Source: Amorphochlora amoebiformis
Taxonomy: Eukaryota > Cercozoa > Chlorarachniophyceae
Assembly (NCBI GenBank): GCA_054601695.1
Contig: BAAHQB010000057.1
Location: forward strand, 496,001-560,000
Length of the DNA stretch: 64,000 nt
Direction of reading: 5' to 3'
The notes under the pieces were generated by a model. The model was not told the DNA's origin and searched no databases. It was given only the letters and a program-made list of their open reading frames with translations. Positions 1 to 64,000 of the stretch are shown here, piece after piece. Position 1 is the first letter of the stretch. Each line of letters starts with the position of its first letter. The position numbers and the translations under genes are program-made.

Positions 1-214
1 AATATGAGTAGCACCAAGATATTTAGTCGTTTTCGTATTAGGATATATAGTACATATACATTTTACATATATACATAATATGTATACATATGTATTAATT
101 TTATGTAAAATGTATATGTTATATATTGTAATAGAAATTATACATACATATATATATATATATATATGTATGTGTATATATATATATATATATATGTATA
201 TATACGCAACATAC

Positions 215-19244
<19,030 letters not shown>

Positions 19245-19735
19245 GGTATCACCCTAAACAACCACAAAAACAAAAATTCATCACAACAAAAACGAACTGA
19301 AAAAAAAAAAAACTTTTGGAAAAACATAAGAGAAACAAAAACAGGGAAAGAAACGAACAATGAAATGATTCCGAACAACAAAAACAAGAAAAAAAAACAC
19401 CAAAGGCAAAAGAAAAAAGGAAAGAAAAAAACACCGTAAAAAAAAAACATATCTACACTCCCGCCGGCCCAAGAATGCGAGTAAAAGGGGACTTTTGCGT
19501 TTTCGACCCTATATCCGAAAACCGCAACTCGAAGAATTCAGGCTACCTGAACGTTAGTAGAGGAAGGGTTCCTGGCTCTCGAAGGTACCCCGAACCGCTG
19601 AGGAGGTACCCTCAGCTGCGTTAAGGCGAATGTCGATGACGGCACCACAGAATCTAAGGTGGAGGGCATGGGAAAAATTGTGGTAAGTACGTTCAGTTGG
19701 AAATTGGACTCTTAGGGACAAAATTTGAGAATTTC

Positions 19736-19743
19736 TGACGTCA
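19736..19743. promoter_or_regulatory. CRE-type palindrome TGACGTCA
   Basis: Perfect 8-bp TGACGTCA, the canonical bZIP (CREB/ATF-type) site, about 490 bp upstream of the HSP101 ATG and 910 bp upstream of the cyclin ATG. The sequence is certain. A regulatory role is inferred only from its place in the divergent spacer. Confidence 0.45.
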
Positions 19744-19761
19744 TGAGAGGGCAGGAGGGGT

Positions 19762-20208
19762 ATGTCATCGCGCATAACAACCCGAGACCACCCCCCGCAC
19801 ACCTATGCCCGTGTCTTATCCTTCCAGACCCTTGCCCAAACCCTACCCATATATACCCAGCTTTCAATTTCTCTGGAACCTAAAAATCGATGTGGAATTC
19901 GTGGAAATGCAACCACAGTGGCTAGGGGTTACCTTTTTGGGCGCCAAGGCCCCGCTGACTTGGGGCGAATCTGGCTGCGAAAAATACGCTGGTCATTACC
20001 ACGAATATCCCGGCGGCCAGGACCACCATCGGAGGGCGGTGAGGCCTGCGCCGGAGGAGAGGAGACGCGGAGGGCATTGTGTGTGTGGCGCTGTCTTTGC
20101 GGTGGCAGGCAGGGCCGGGGGCTTCGGGGCCGAATTGATAAAGTAGGAGAATGCGATGGAATTTCGATCCTTGATATTTCCTTATTGATATCGAGATATA
20201 GGCTCTAA
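19762..20208 (+). CDS. Unassigned open frame in the divergent spacer
   Basis: A 148-codon plus-strand frame, MSSRITTRDHPPHTY at the start and rich in Arg and Gly. It overlaps a second 113-codon frame (19805-20146, starting MPVSYPSRPLPKPYP) in another phase. I recognise no domain in either. Because the sequence is GC-rich, open frames arise easily, and two competing phases argue against both. One could be an upstream exon or uORF of the cyclin gene. Treat as unproven. Confidence 0.15.
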   Translation: MSSRITTRDHPPHTYARVLSFQTLAQTLPIYTQLSISLEPKNRCGIRGNATTVARGYLFGRQGPADLGRIWLRKIRWSLPRISRRPGPPSEGGEACAGGEETRRALCVWRCLCGGRQGRGLRGRIDKVGECDGISILDISLLISRYRL

Positions 20209-20653
20209 GATATTACATATTCTCCCAATCGATATTAAGGATATTAAGATACATATATCAATATATCTTGGATTGATATCTCAATATTATTTGGCCTTAT
20301 ATTAAAGCATCGGAACCCATTTTGAAAACACGGAACCCATATACCTCAATTATTCGCGCTTTCAAACAATACCAGACTTGTATTTATTTTCGTGATTTTA
20401 CTAAAAGATTAATATTTTCGAACAAAAGTGAACGGATGGCTTGAAAGGACCAAGAGAACAACCAAACGCTTCGTTTCTTCCCTCTAACCTGCCGAGAAAT
20501 TAAATATAAAATTTGAACAAGTTTCGGTAGTTTCGCCTTGAAATAGATTCCCATAGAGCCTGGTAAAGGCTAACTCGGACGGACAGGTCCAGTCCGGCCG
20601 TAATGGGGCCTCGACTTTAGGCTCAAACTTTCATCAAGACGATCTCCCCGGGC

Positions 20654-21502
20654 ATGACCACTCAAAAACAGATGATAAATACTCGCGTAGAGGGCTCGGG
20701 GTTTTCGCATGTGCTTTCAGACAAGATAGCGAGACACGAGAAAGTGATGACCGTCTCAATGGCGGGGCCAATTTTGAGCAGGGGGCCCGGAGACCGAGTT
20801 GGAGAACGCGACAATGGGCGCGTTCATTTTTATGCTCATCCGATTGACCATAGGAGTACGGTGGATAGACTCGATCAGGTCGAAATCCGCCTCGAATCCG
20901 ACGCCAAGCTGGATATTGCCGGTGCAGATCAAGAGTCTCGCCATCGCCCCTCGGCTCGTCGCAGGCCTAGGAGGTGCGGCAAGCGCAAGCAAGAGGTCTC
21001 TTCCACGACTACGCATAACGTTTCCTCCCAAAGTCTCATATCGCCTGTCGGCGACCAGACGCCGTTCGTCCCAAATCGATGTGAGCGGCAGCAAAGCCCG
21101 CATCATCTCGGCTCGCGGTTCTCGAAGAAGCGCAGGCTCGACTTCAACGACCAGCGGGATTCCAATGGTGGGTCGCTCTCTTCTAACAGTGTTGATTCCG
21201 GCATGTTGTTTGGGGAGGAAAGGGGGAACTCCCCGGAAGCGGATGCGGAGCCCATTAGTCTGAGTGCGGTCATCGTCGAGACGAAGGGAGGGGTTCTAGA
21301 CTTTATGTCCGCGGATGAGGCGGCATTTATAGCTCGGGCGTGTGCGATCAACCATCATGTGGTTTGGCGAAGGCTGTTGAATGGCCTCATTCCGGGAGGG
21401 GTAAGGGGAGAGGGCTGGAGGCTGGGGAGGCTGGATGCCAAGGAGGCCTTTGATCGGCGATTCAACGAAAAGGTTCGTAGGGTTTTGGAGGGTTATGCAA
21501 GA
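20654..21502 (+). CDS. Cyclin exon 1: basic disordered N-terminal region with NLS and RxL-like motif
   Basis: A single 283-codon exon, the longest in the window. Residues 100-112 ([13 protein letters not shown]) look like a nuclear localisation signal. Residues 158-164 (KKRRLDF) form a second basic patch and match the RxL cyclin-docking pattern seen in CDK substrates such as E2F1. SP dipeptides (for example SPVGD, SPHHL) could be CDK sites. The C-terminal 70 residues look folded ([35 protein letters not shown]) and run into the helix before the cyclin box. The frame continues to a stop at 21517. The GT at 21503 is preferred because it is phase 0 and joins EGYAR to [17 protein letters not shown]. 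Confidence 0.7.
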
Positions 21503-21816
21503 GTTATGTTTGAGTAAAAACGTGTTTTGGTAATATCAGTTTTTATTTTTCCGAGAAGAGAGAGTTTGAAGAAGATATGTTTGATCCGAACCCTAATAAT
21601 GTTCTGCTTCGTGTTCTCTCTCTCTCTCTTTCATTTACCTTCTCTTAGATGTTTATCGCCGATTCTGGTTGGCTATCGAAACACCGCACTCTGCGGAAGT
21701 CGTTTTTTCCTATTTTGTGCAACTGGCTGGTTGAGCTTCACTTTGAGCTCTTCGGTAAAACACGATATATTTGTGAATATTGGAAATATATATTATACAT
21801 ATATAGAAATACACAC

Positions 21817-21857
<41 letters not shown>

Positions 21858-21888
21858 TGTATACATACATATATAATATGTATATATG

Positions 21889-21934
<46 letters not shown>

Positions 21935-22780
21935 CACACATACACATATATATATATAAAGAATAGATATGTAAATATTATATATACGTGCTATCTGTGT
22001 TTTTACATGCAAGTACATGTAAAAAAAAGCCAGACATCTATTTCCTCAGGAAAACTCATTATGTTCATACATTATACATATCTATCCCAATATACCGACT
22101 CTCCATTTCTCCCTCCCGGTGATTTGAATGAAGAAAAATCGTAGAACTCTTGGTTTTGGCATTAGGCGACCACTCACGAAAGTTAATGTGCAAGTCGCCA
22201 CTGAACCCCATCCACCTTGCCATGAAGTATCTGTTTCGCTTCCTCTCTCTCGTCCCGAGCATCACAAGCAATCGCTTGCAGTTGGTAAATTTCTCAATCT
22301 CGAAAGACTCGAAATCTCTCAAAATCTTCGAATCCAGTCGGAGAGCACTGGTGTCAACTCTCGTAAAATCTTTATTAATAAAGTCATCTAAATATTGTGT
22401 TCATGTTTAGGTTGGGGTGAGCTGTTATCAGATTGCTGTAGACCATGCATTGGGTATGACCAAAATTTCAGTGTGTGCATTAAATATCATTATTGTGTGC
22501 AAATGTAATTAGGACAAAAAGTTAGGAATATCGAAATACCTCAACATCTATTCATCTGTTTATAATGTGCATTGAACACAGGAAAACACGAGACAGAGAA
22601 ACTAGAGCTCGATGCTAAACGTTACGCGTACTATACGGATAACGCCTACACAGCAGAGGAGGTAAATAGAACGATTAAAATAGGACAATGTATCTGAAAA
22701 CAAGTCACTAATAAGGTGACGGAAATGACCGCCAAGATACACAGGACACTAAAGCAAGACCGGTATTTTATGTTTTTATG

Positions 22781-22868
<88 letters not shown>

Positions 22869-22883
22869 AACATATATATGTAT

Positions 22884-22942
<59 letters not shown>

Positions 22943-23075
22943 GTATAATATATGCATATGTATATTTATACAAGTATGTTTGTATACTTCACAATATGAA
23001 ACATTTCAAAATGTAATATATAATGTAAATTTTGTTCTCTCCACTAAAAGTACAGAAAAGAGAACACAATTCTCA

Positions 23076-23113
<38 letters not shown>

Positions 23114-23126
23114 TTGCATATATATA

Positions 23127-23168
<42 letters not shown>

Positions 23169-23419
23169 TATGTAATGTCTATATGAATGTACTTAGAATA
23201 CATATACTATATATACATACATACATATAGGTTTACTCACCTAAATATATATAAATATGTATTACATATATATAAGTATGTATTGTGTATGCATGTGTAT
23301 GTACACATATATACATATATATATATATCCTTATTATAAATTAGGTTATACACTCCTTATGACAACTTGCTACATGTGTTCACTCCCACCAAGGCGCTGT
23401 CAGACCTTCTAGAGGTATA

Positions 23420-23505
<86 letters not shown>

Positions 23506-24050
23506 TAAATATATGTATATATATATATATATGTATGTGTGTATCATATGTCATATGTACGCATACATAATAGCATAATAATAGCGTAATAATGCATAGG
23601 TACTCGGGTTGGATTCGAACGTTCTGGTGGTTTTATTTGCCCACTACCTTGTGGATCTTTCCATGCATGATACATCCTTCTCAGAGGTATGTCGACGTGT
23701 GTATGTAATATCTCGTTGATCTCTCCATGCCTAATATATCCTTCTCGGAGGTTGTGCCGTATGTATGCATGTGGAATACCTTATCATGCTTTCCAGAGAT
23801 GATGCATTCTTTTCTGAGGTAAATCTATTTGTGTATGTACATGTGATTGCATAAATATACATAAAATTATTTAATTTACACATGTACATTCATGCGTACA
23901 TATTTACAAATATGTACATATAGAGACATATGTGCGTATGTATTTATATATATTCCCAATGTCTTCTTGATCTCTTATGCATACATTCTTCTCAGGAGAA
24001 CATCTCCGTGTGTATATTCATATCATTTTTGTGCCCATTATGTATATGCA

Positions 24051-24131
<81 letters not shown>

Positions 24132-24219
24132 GTGTGTGTGTGTGGTTTTACATCCTCAGAGGTGAATATCCAAGTGTATCAATATAATTACATATATATA
24201 TATATATATATAATATATA

Positions 24220-24277
<58 letters not shown>

Positions 24278-24445
24278 ATATACATATTTATATATATATA
24301 CATATATATTACATGTATGTATATAACGTGCGTTATTTTATTTATTGCGCAGTAAATTTATAAATGGAAAAATATATTACATATATATGTATATATATAA
24401 TATATATATATATATATGTATGTATATAATGTATACATGTATATT

Positions 24446-24503
<58 letters not shown>

Positions 24504-24610
24504 TCAGGTCTATCCAACAGCTATCGCTGCAGCTGCCACCCAGTTTGCGTGTCGGAAGGCTGGAGTCGAAATCAATAGCGCTATGGTGATATCCAATATA
24601 TACCTAAAAC

Positions 24611-24656
<46 letters not shown>

Positions 24657-24719
24657 TTACGCCAAATAAGTTGAGCTATGGTGATGTCACACGCACATAC
24701 ACACACCCGAACATGCATA

Positions 24720-24782
<63 letters not shown>

Positions 24783-25125
24783 GTGAGTATATAAATATAT
24801 ATATATATATGTTAATATGCGTACATGTATACATATATATTACATACAAATACTACAAAATCATATAAATATACACCTCCACATGTCATATTTAAGGAGT
24901 TGTAATATGGGGTTTCCTGTGAATTTGAGTGTAGTGAGCTCAATACTATATATACATTAACACATACATATAACACATACATATAACACATACATATAAC
25001 ACATGCATTTACATATTTATATGTCATATGTAGGGAGATGTAATATTGAATTCATGTTACGTGGGTTGCAGTGGCAGCGTCGCGAGGGTGGTTAATTCAC
25101 CTTTTCAGCTTGGAGAGGTTTATAT

Positions 25126-25167
<42 letters not shown>

Positions 25168-25193
25168 TATATATATAATATATAATTAATATA

Positions 25194-25232
<39 letters not shown>

Positions 25233-25303
25233 ACGTATATAGACCTATCTATCCATGGAGAAGTTTTACGAGGGTGCGTGCAAGCAGGTATGGAAGGATA
25301 TTT

Positions 25304-25353
<50 letters not shown>

Positions 25354-25472
25354 ATAATATTCCAGGAGACCGGAACTTCTATCTTTAACAATCACGTGCT
25401 TCCGAAATACTCCATGGTACATACATGTGTACATATGTATATACGCGTACTTACATGTGTTATAAATACATC

Positions 25473-25513
<41 letters not shown>

Positions 25514-25515
25514 AC

Positions 25516-25547
<32 letters not shown>

Positions 25548-25554
25548 TATATAT

Positions 25555-25593
<39 letters not shown>

Positions 25594-25644
25594 CATATCG
25601 AGCGCACACATGCACATATAATATATATAGTATATATTATATAC

Positions 25645-25685
<41 letters not shown>

Positions 25686-25808
25686 AATATATATGATATA
25701 TATAATATTACATACTTATATGAATAGGTAATCAAGCACTACTCTACCAAGTTTATGGAGTGGACACAGGTATATTACATACAATATAAACATAAAAATA
25801 TACATATA

Positions 25809-25857
<49 letters not shown>

Positions 25858-26007
25858 GTATATATATTGCTGTATTAGGGCAAGCTATCTCCTCAGTATC
25901 GAGTTCGGTTGTTCAAAGACGAGCTAAGTCTTAAGCACAGGTTTATAACTATGATGGAGAGAGGGGAGACGCCGCCAGACTACATGGAGGAAGAAGAGGG
26001 AGGGTGA
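20654..26007 (+). CDS. Divergent A/B-type cyclin, 14 exons, complete
   Basis: Cyclins activate cyclin-dependent kinases and give them substrate choice. Exons: 20654-21502, 21649-21754, 22166-22284, 22411-22453, 22582-22661, 22716-22762, 23345-23414, 23600-23686, 24508-24585, 25034-25117, 25243-25287, 25366-25416, 25728-25769, 25879-26007. They sum to 610 codons including the TGA, and all phases close. The order is a basic, disordered N-terminus of about 285 residues, then the N-terminal cyclin box ([70 protein letters not shown]), then the C-terminal box ([43 protein letters not shown]). The main doubt is whether exon 1 joins exon 2 (donor at 21503) or ends at the stop at 21515-21517 as a separate intronless gene. 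Confidence 0.85.
21649..23414 (+). CDS. Cyclin exons 2-7: N-terminal cyclin box
   Basis: Six exons reproduce the cyclin-box helices. The usual MRxILxDW is degenerate here ([16 protein letters not shown]). The usual LDRFLS reads LFRFLS. The Lys of SKYEE and the Glu of the RME helix, which in cyclin A contact the CDK, align with non-matching residues (AVDHAL and [10 protein letters not shown]). The fold therefore looks kept but CDK contact may differ. Exon 6 (22716-22762) was found by phase: without it exons 5 and 7 do not join in frame. Confidence 0.85.
23600..26007 (+). CDS. Cyclin exons 8-14: C-terminal cyclin box and acidic tail
   Basis: Exon 8 gives [20 protein letters not shown]; exon 9 [18 protein letters not shown]; exon 10 [13 protein letters not shown]; exon 11 [14 protein letters not shown]; exons 12-13 [10 protein letters not shown] and [12 protein letters not shown]. 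This matches the second cyclin fold (HYL.EL..., YPPS.IAAA, then KYS). The last exon adds a tail ending MEEEEGG before TGA at 26005-26007. All six junctions are phase 0. Exons 8, 9 and 10 each have decayed edge copies in adjoining introns. Confidence 0.85.
23700..24170 (+). repeat. Four echoes of cyclin exon 8 donor edge
   Basis: The end of exon 8 (GATCTTTCCATGCATGATAC through TTCTCAGAG then GTATGT) recurs at about 23711-23748, 23782-23823, 23962-24000 and 24149-24168, increasingly diverged, each followed by a GT. Confidence 0.8.
24655..24950 (+). repeat. Echoes of cyclin exon 9 donor and exon 10 acceptor edges
   Basis: 24665-24683 repeats the exon 9 end (AGCTATGGTGATGTC versus CGCTATGGTGATATC). 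24876-24945 is a diverged copy of the exon 10 start region (CATATTTAAGGAGTTGTAAT versus CATATGTAGGGAGATGTAAT). Both edges of one intron have therefore been copied inward. Confidence 0.75.
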
Positions 26008-26066
26008 AACATGTATGTTTTATTTTAGTTTTTTCTGAGTTATTTTTTCGGGTCGACGTGTTCATA

Positions 26067-26128
<62 letters not shown>

Positions 26129-26493
26129 TATATGCAAATGGACTCTCTTTTTCTTTTTTTATCGGGATTTTCATTTATGTATTTCTTCATTTGTGATTTC
26201 TTCACATGGTGAAATTTTACGTAATGTATTATACATAGCTTACATAAGAAAAAGCACTTGAAACAAGCAAAAAATAAACGAACAAAAGAGAGAGTGGTTA
26301 AAAAAAAGGGGGGGTGAATCTCACAATAAGTGTGTAACACACGTGCAAGTATACGAAATCAGAGACCAAAAAATTGCACATGAAAAAGAGAGAGAGAGAC
26401 TGCTCGGAGTTCAGGATTCGAAGAAAGCACGGACCAAAGAAGATAAGAAATATAAATTTAGGAGGATTGAAAAGTTCCGATATACATATGCAT

Positions 26494-26533
<40 letters not shown>

Positions 26534-26803
26534 CCATAATTTTGGAGAGAATGAGCATTCAAGAACTAGATACAGCTTTCGTCAAACCGCTGCGTATGAA
26601 ATAGAGAGAGAAAACTTAAAAACAAATGGTCAGCTTCATCTCCCAAGGCAGAAATAGATCGATAACTGAAAGAAAGAAAGAAATATATATTTTGTATCTT
26701 CTACCCTTCTTTTTTCTTGCGGTGGTGGCCTTTATTTTCTTCCATTTTAATCTAGCCCTTTCGTGTCAATGTGTACAATACACATAAGAAATATACTTGT
26801 ATT

Positions 26804-26858
<55 letters not shown>

Positions 26859-26978
26859 ATATGTATTACAACATATTATACAGCAATGAAACCAAGAAAT
26901 TGGAAAAAAAAAAAAGGAAAAAAAAAGGAAAAATTAGCCGCATAATAATGCTATATACATACATATCCATGTGTAAAC

Positions 26979-27048
26979 ATGGCTGGGAAGGAAAAGAAGA
27001 CTGAAAAAAAGAAATCAAGATACGCCGGAGTCAGCCGATACAGTTCCA

Positions 27049-27086
<38 letters not shown>

Positions 27087-27096
27087 TATACTTATG

Positions 27097-27132
<36 letters not shown>

Positions 27133-27328
27133 ATGTTTGTACATACGCTCAAGGATAATACATGCTTACACGGACCCATATATATATATATATATATATA
27201 TATATCATATATACACATATATTATAAATTTAGCTGTAAAGGTTTTCGCACAATTTAACACTAACACATATATTCTCATTTACGCGACCGATCGGGTAGC
27301 TTTTGACCAAAATAGTCTGAGCATGTAA
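26979..27328 (+). CDS. Possible small two-exon gene, unrecognised
   Basis: An ATG at 26979 opens a lysine-rich frame ([20 protein letters not shown]) that runs into (TA)n. A second island, from an AG at 27230-27231, reads [18 protein letters not shown] and ends at TAA 27326-27328. The simplest in-frame join uses a weak GT at about 27042. No domain is recognised. The lysine-rich start could equally be a chance reading of purine-rich DNA. Confidence 0.2.
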
Positions 27329-27427
27329 ATAGCGCGGGCAGCAGCAAACTTGGAGATAATCACGTGTACTGTTGTTGCAAACCGGCCATAATCTACATGA
27401 TCAATAAGAAATTTTGTGTATATACTA

Positions 27428-27785
27428 CTGTTAAACTAGTAAATACTAGATCTAGTAGATCTATATCATCTGGATTCATAATGTTCCACTGTTCTAGAAA
27501 ACGTTGTATACTCTAAGAGATAGTAAGAACGCACGAGTCACTAGAGTCACCTAGGTCACTATGATTAGTACACTCTAGACATTCAGTCCGAGGCTCTAGC
27601 TAGACTATGTACTAGATAAATACTGAGATCTAGGAGATAGTAGTGTAACACTGGAGCGGTATTCCAGGGTACGTACTAAACGATTTAGCCCATATCACTA
27701 TAGATATAATACTAGTAATAGGTTAAGTTCAGTCGATCGGACCGTTAATTAATTAACCTTTACATCTAGCTAGATCTCTGGCAGT
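27428..27785. repeat. CTAG-dense block
   Basis: About 14 CTAG tetranucleotides fall in roughly 360 bp, often as CTAGCTAG, ACTAGT or TCTAGA. No coding frame or larger repeat unit is visible. It sits immediately downstream of the Clu-ankyrin stop codon. Confidence 0.5.
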
Positions 27786-27802
27786 ATGCTACTCCACCTG
27801 AG

Positions 27803-63767
<35,965 letters not shown>

Positions 63768-63930
63768 CTATGGATCGTATAGATATGTAAATATTATTAT
63801 GTATATATATACATATGTGTGTATACATACATAAATATATATATAATATTTAGATAATATGCATTTTTATCAATTGTATTTGTATTTACGTATCAATATA
63901 TATATGTATATGTACATATGTACATATATA

Positions 63931-63992
<62 letters not shown>

Positions 63993-64000
63993 AATATATA

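Larger units (their letters stand above)
19245..20653. promoter_or_regulatory. Divergent intergenic region between HSP101 and cyclin genes
   Basis: A 1.4 kb spacer largely free of (TA)n and richer in GC than the introns. It separates the HSP101 start (minus) from the cyclin start (plus), so it probably holds both promoters and the 5' UTRs. Bases 19265-19450 are A-rich on the plus strand (U-rich in the HSP101 transcript). One perfect TGACGTCA lies at 19736-19743. I looked for a clean three-unit nGAAn/nTTCn heat-shock element and did not find one by eye. Bases 20160-20300 carry short repeats of GATAT/ATATC. Two unassigned open frames overlap 19762-20208. Confidence 0.6.
26008..27802. other. Convergent intergenic region
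   Basis: Separates the cyclin stop (plus) from the Clu-ankyrin stop (minus), so it should hold both 3' ends. Bases 26050-26130, 26500-26530, 26805-26850 and 27045-27210 are (TA)n or TG runs. Bases 26250-26480 are A/G-rich and 26900-26935 is A-rich. Bases 27340-27785 are balanced in composition but packed with CTAG (see that entry). I see no RNA gene. One doubtful two-exon frame is listed separately. Confidence 0.6.

Noticed and set aside
1-43. Possible next HSP101 exon (minus, RKRLNILVLL resembling RRRPYSVVLF)
   Set aside because: There is no AG acceptor in front of it and key Pro/Tyr residues are missing; the match is too short to claim.

Overview
This is nuclear DNA from an intron-dense eukaryote, most likely a free-living or algal protist; I cannot place it more precisely. 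The reasons are spliceosomal GT-AG introns, tiny exons (about 58 bp on average outside one long cyclin exon), TTAGGG-type interstitial telomere repeats, and a cytosolic HSP101/HSP104-type ClpB. Most of the window is simple sequence: (TA)n, telomere-like CCCTAA/TTAGGG, CT/GA tracts and one 193-base poly-C. Coding exons are short, GC-balanced islands inside it. Long open frames of Tyr/Ile, Arg/Glu, Ser/Leu or Pro are translations of repeats, not genes.

Reading both strands and joining islands by splice site and reading phase gives three protein genes. (1) 215-19244, minus: HSP101/ClpB disaggregase, 35 exons, 686 codons with every phase closing. The start is present; the last quarter lies beyond the left edge. 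(2) 20654-26007, plus: a complete 14-exon, 609-residue divergent A/B-type cyclin. (3) 27803-63767, minus: a very large gene of at least 59 exons (about 1,100 codons) with an N-terminal Clu domain followed by ankyrin repeats. Its stop is present and its 5' end lies beyond the right edge. HSP101 and the cyclin are divergent across a 1.4 kb GC-richer spacer carrying a TGACGTCA box. The cyclin and the Clu-ankyrin gene converge on a 1.8 kb spacer.

The most striking feature is how the introns are built. Many contain several decaying copies of the neighbouring exon edge: the splice site plus about 8-55 bp of exon, spaced by (TA)n. I call these exon-edge echoes; they occur in all three genes. A second intron class is made of CCCTAA telomere units in the sense orientation, running up to the acceptor and in three cases from donor to acceptor. 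Intron growth by repeated duplication across splice junctions, with simple repeats supplying GT, branch-point-like CTAAC and AG, would explain both patterns. The three genes have no evident shared pathway. All exon models are manual and lack transcript support.
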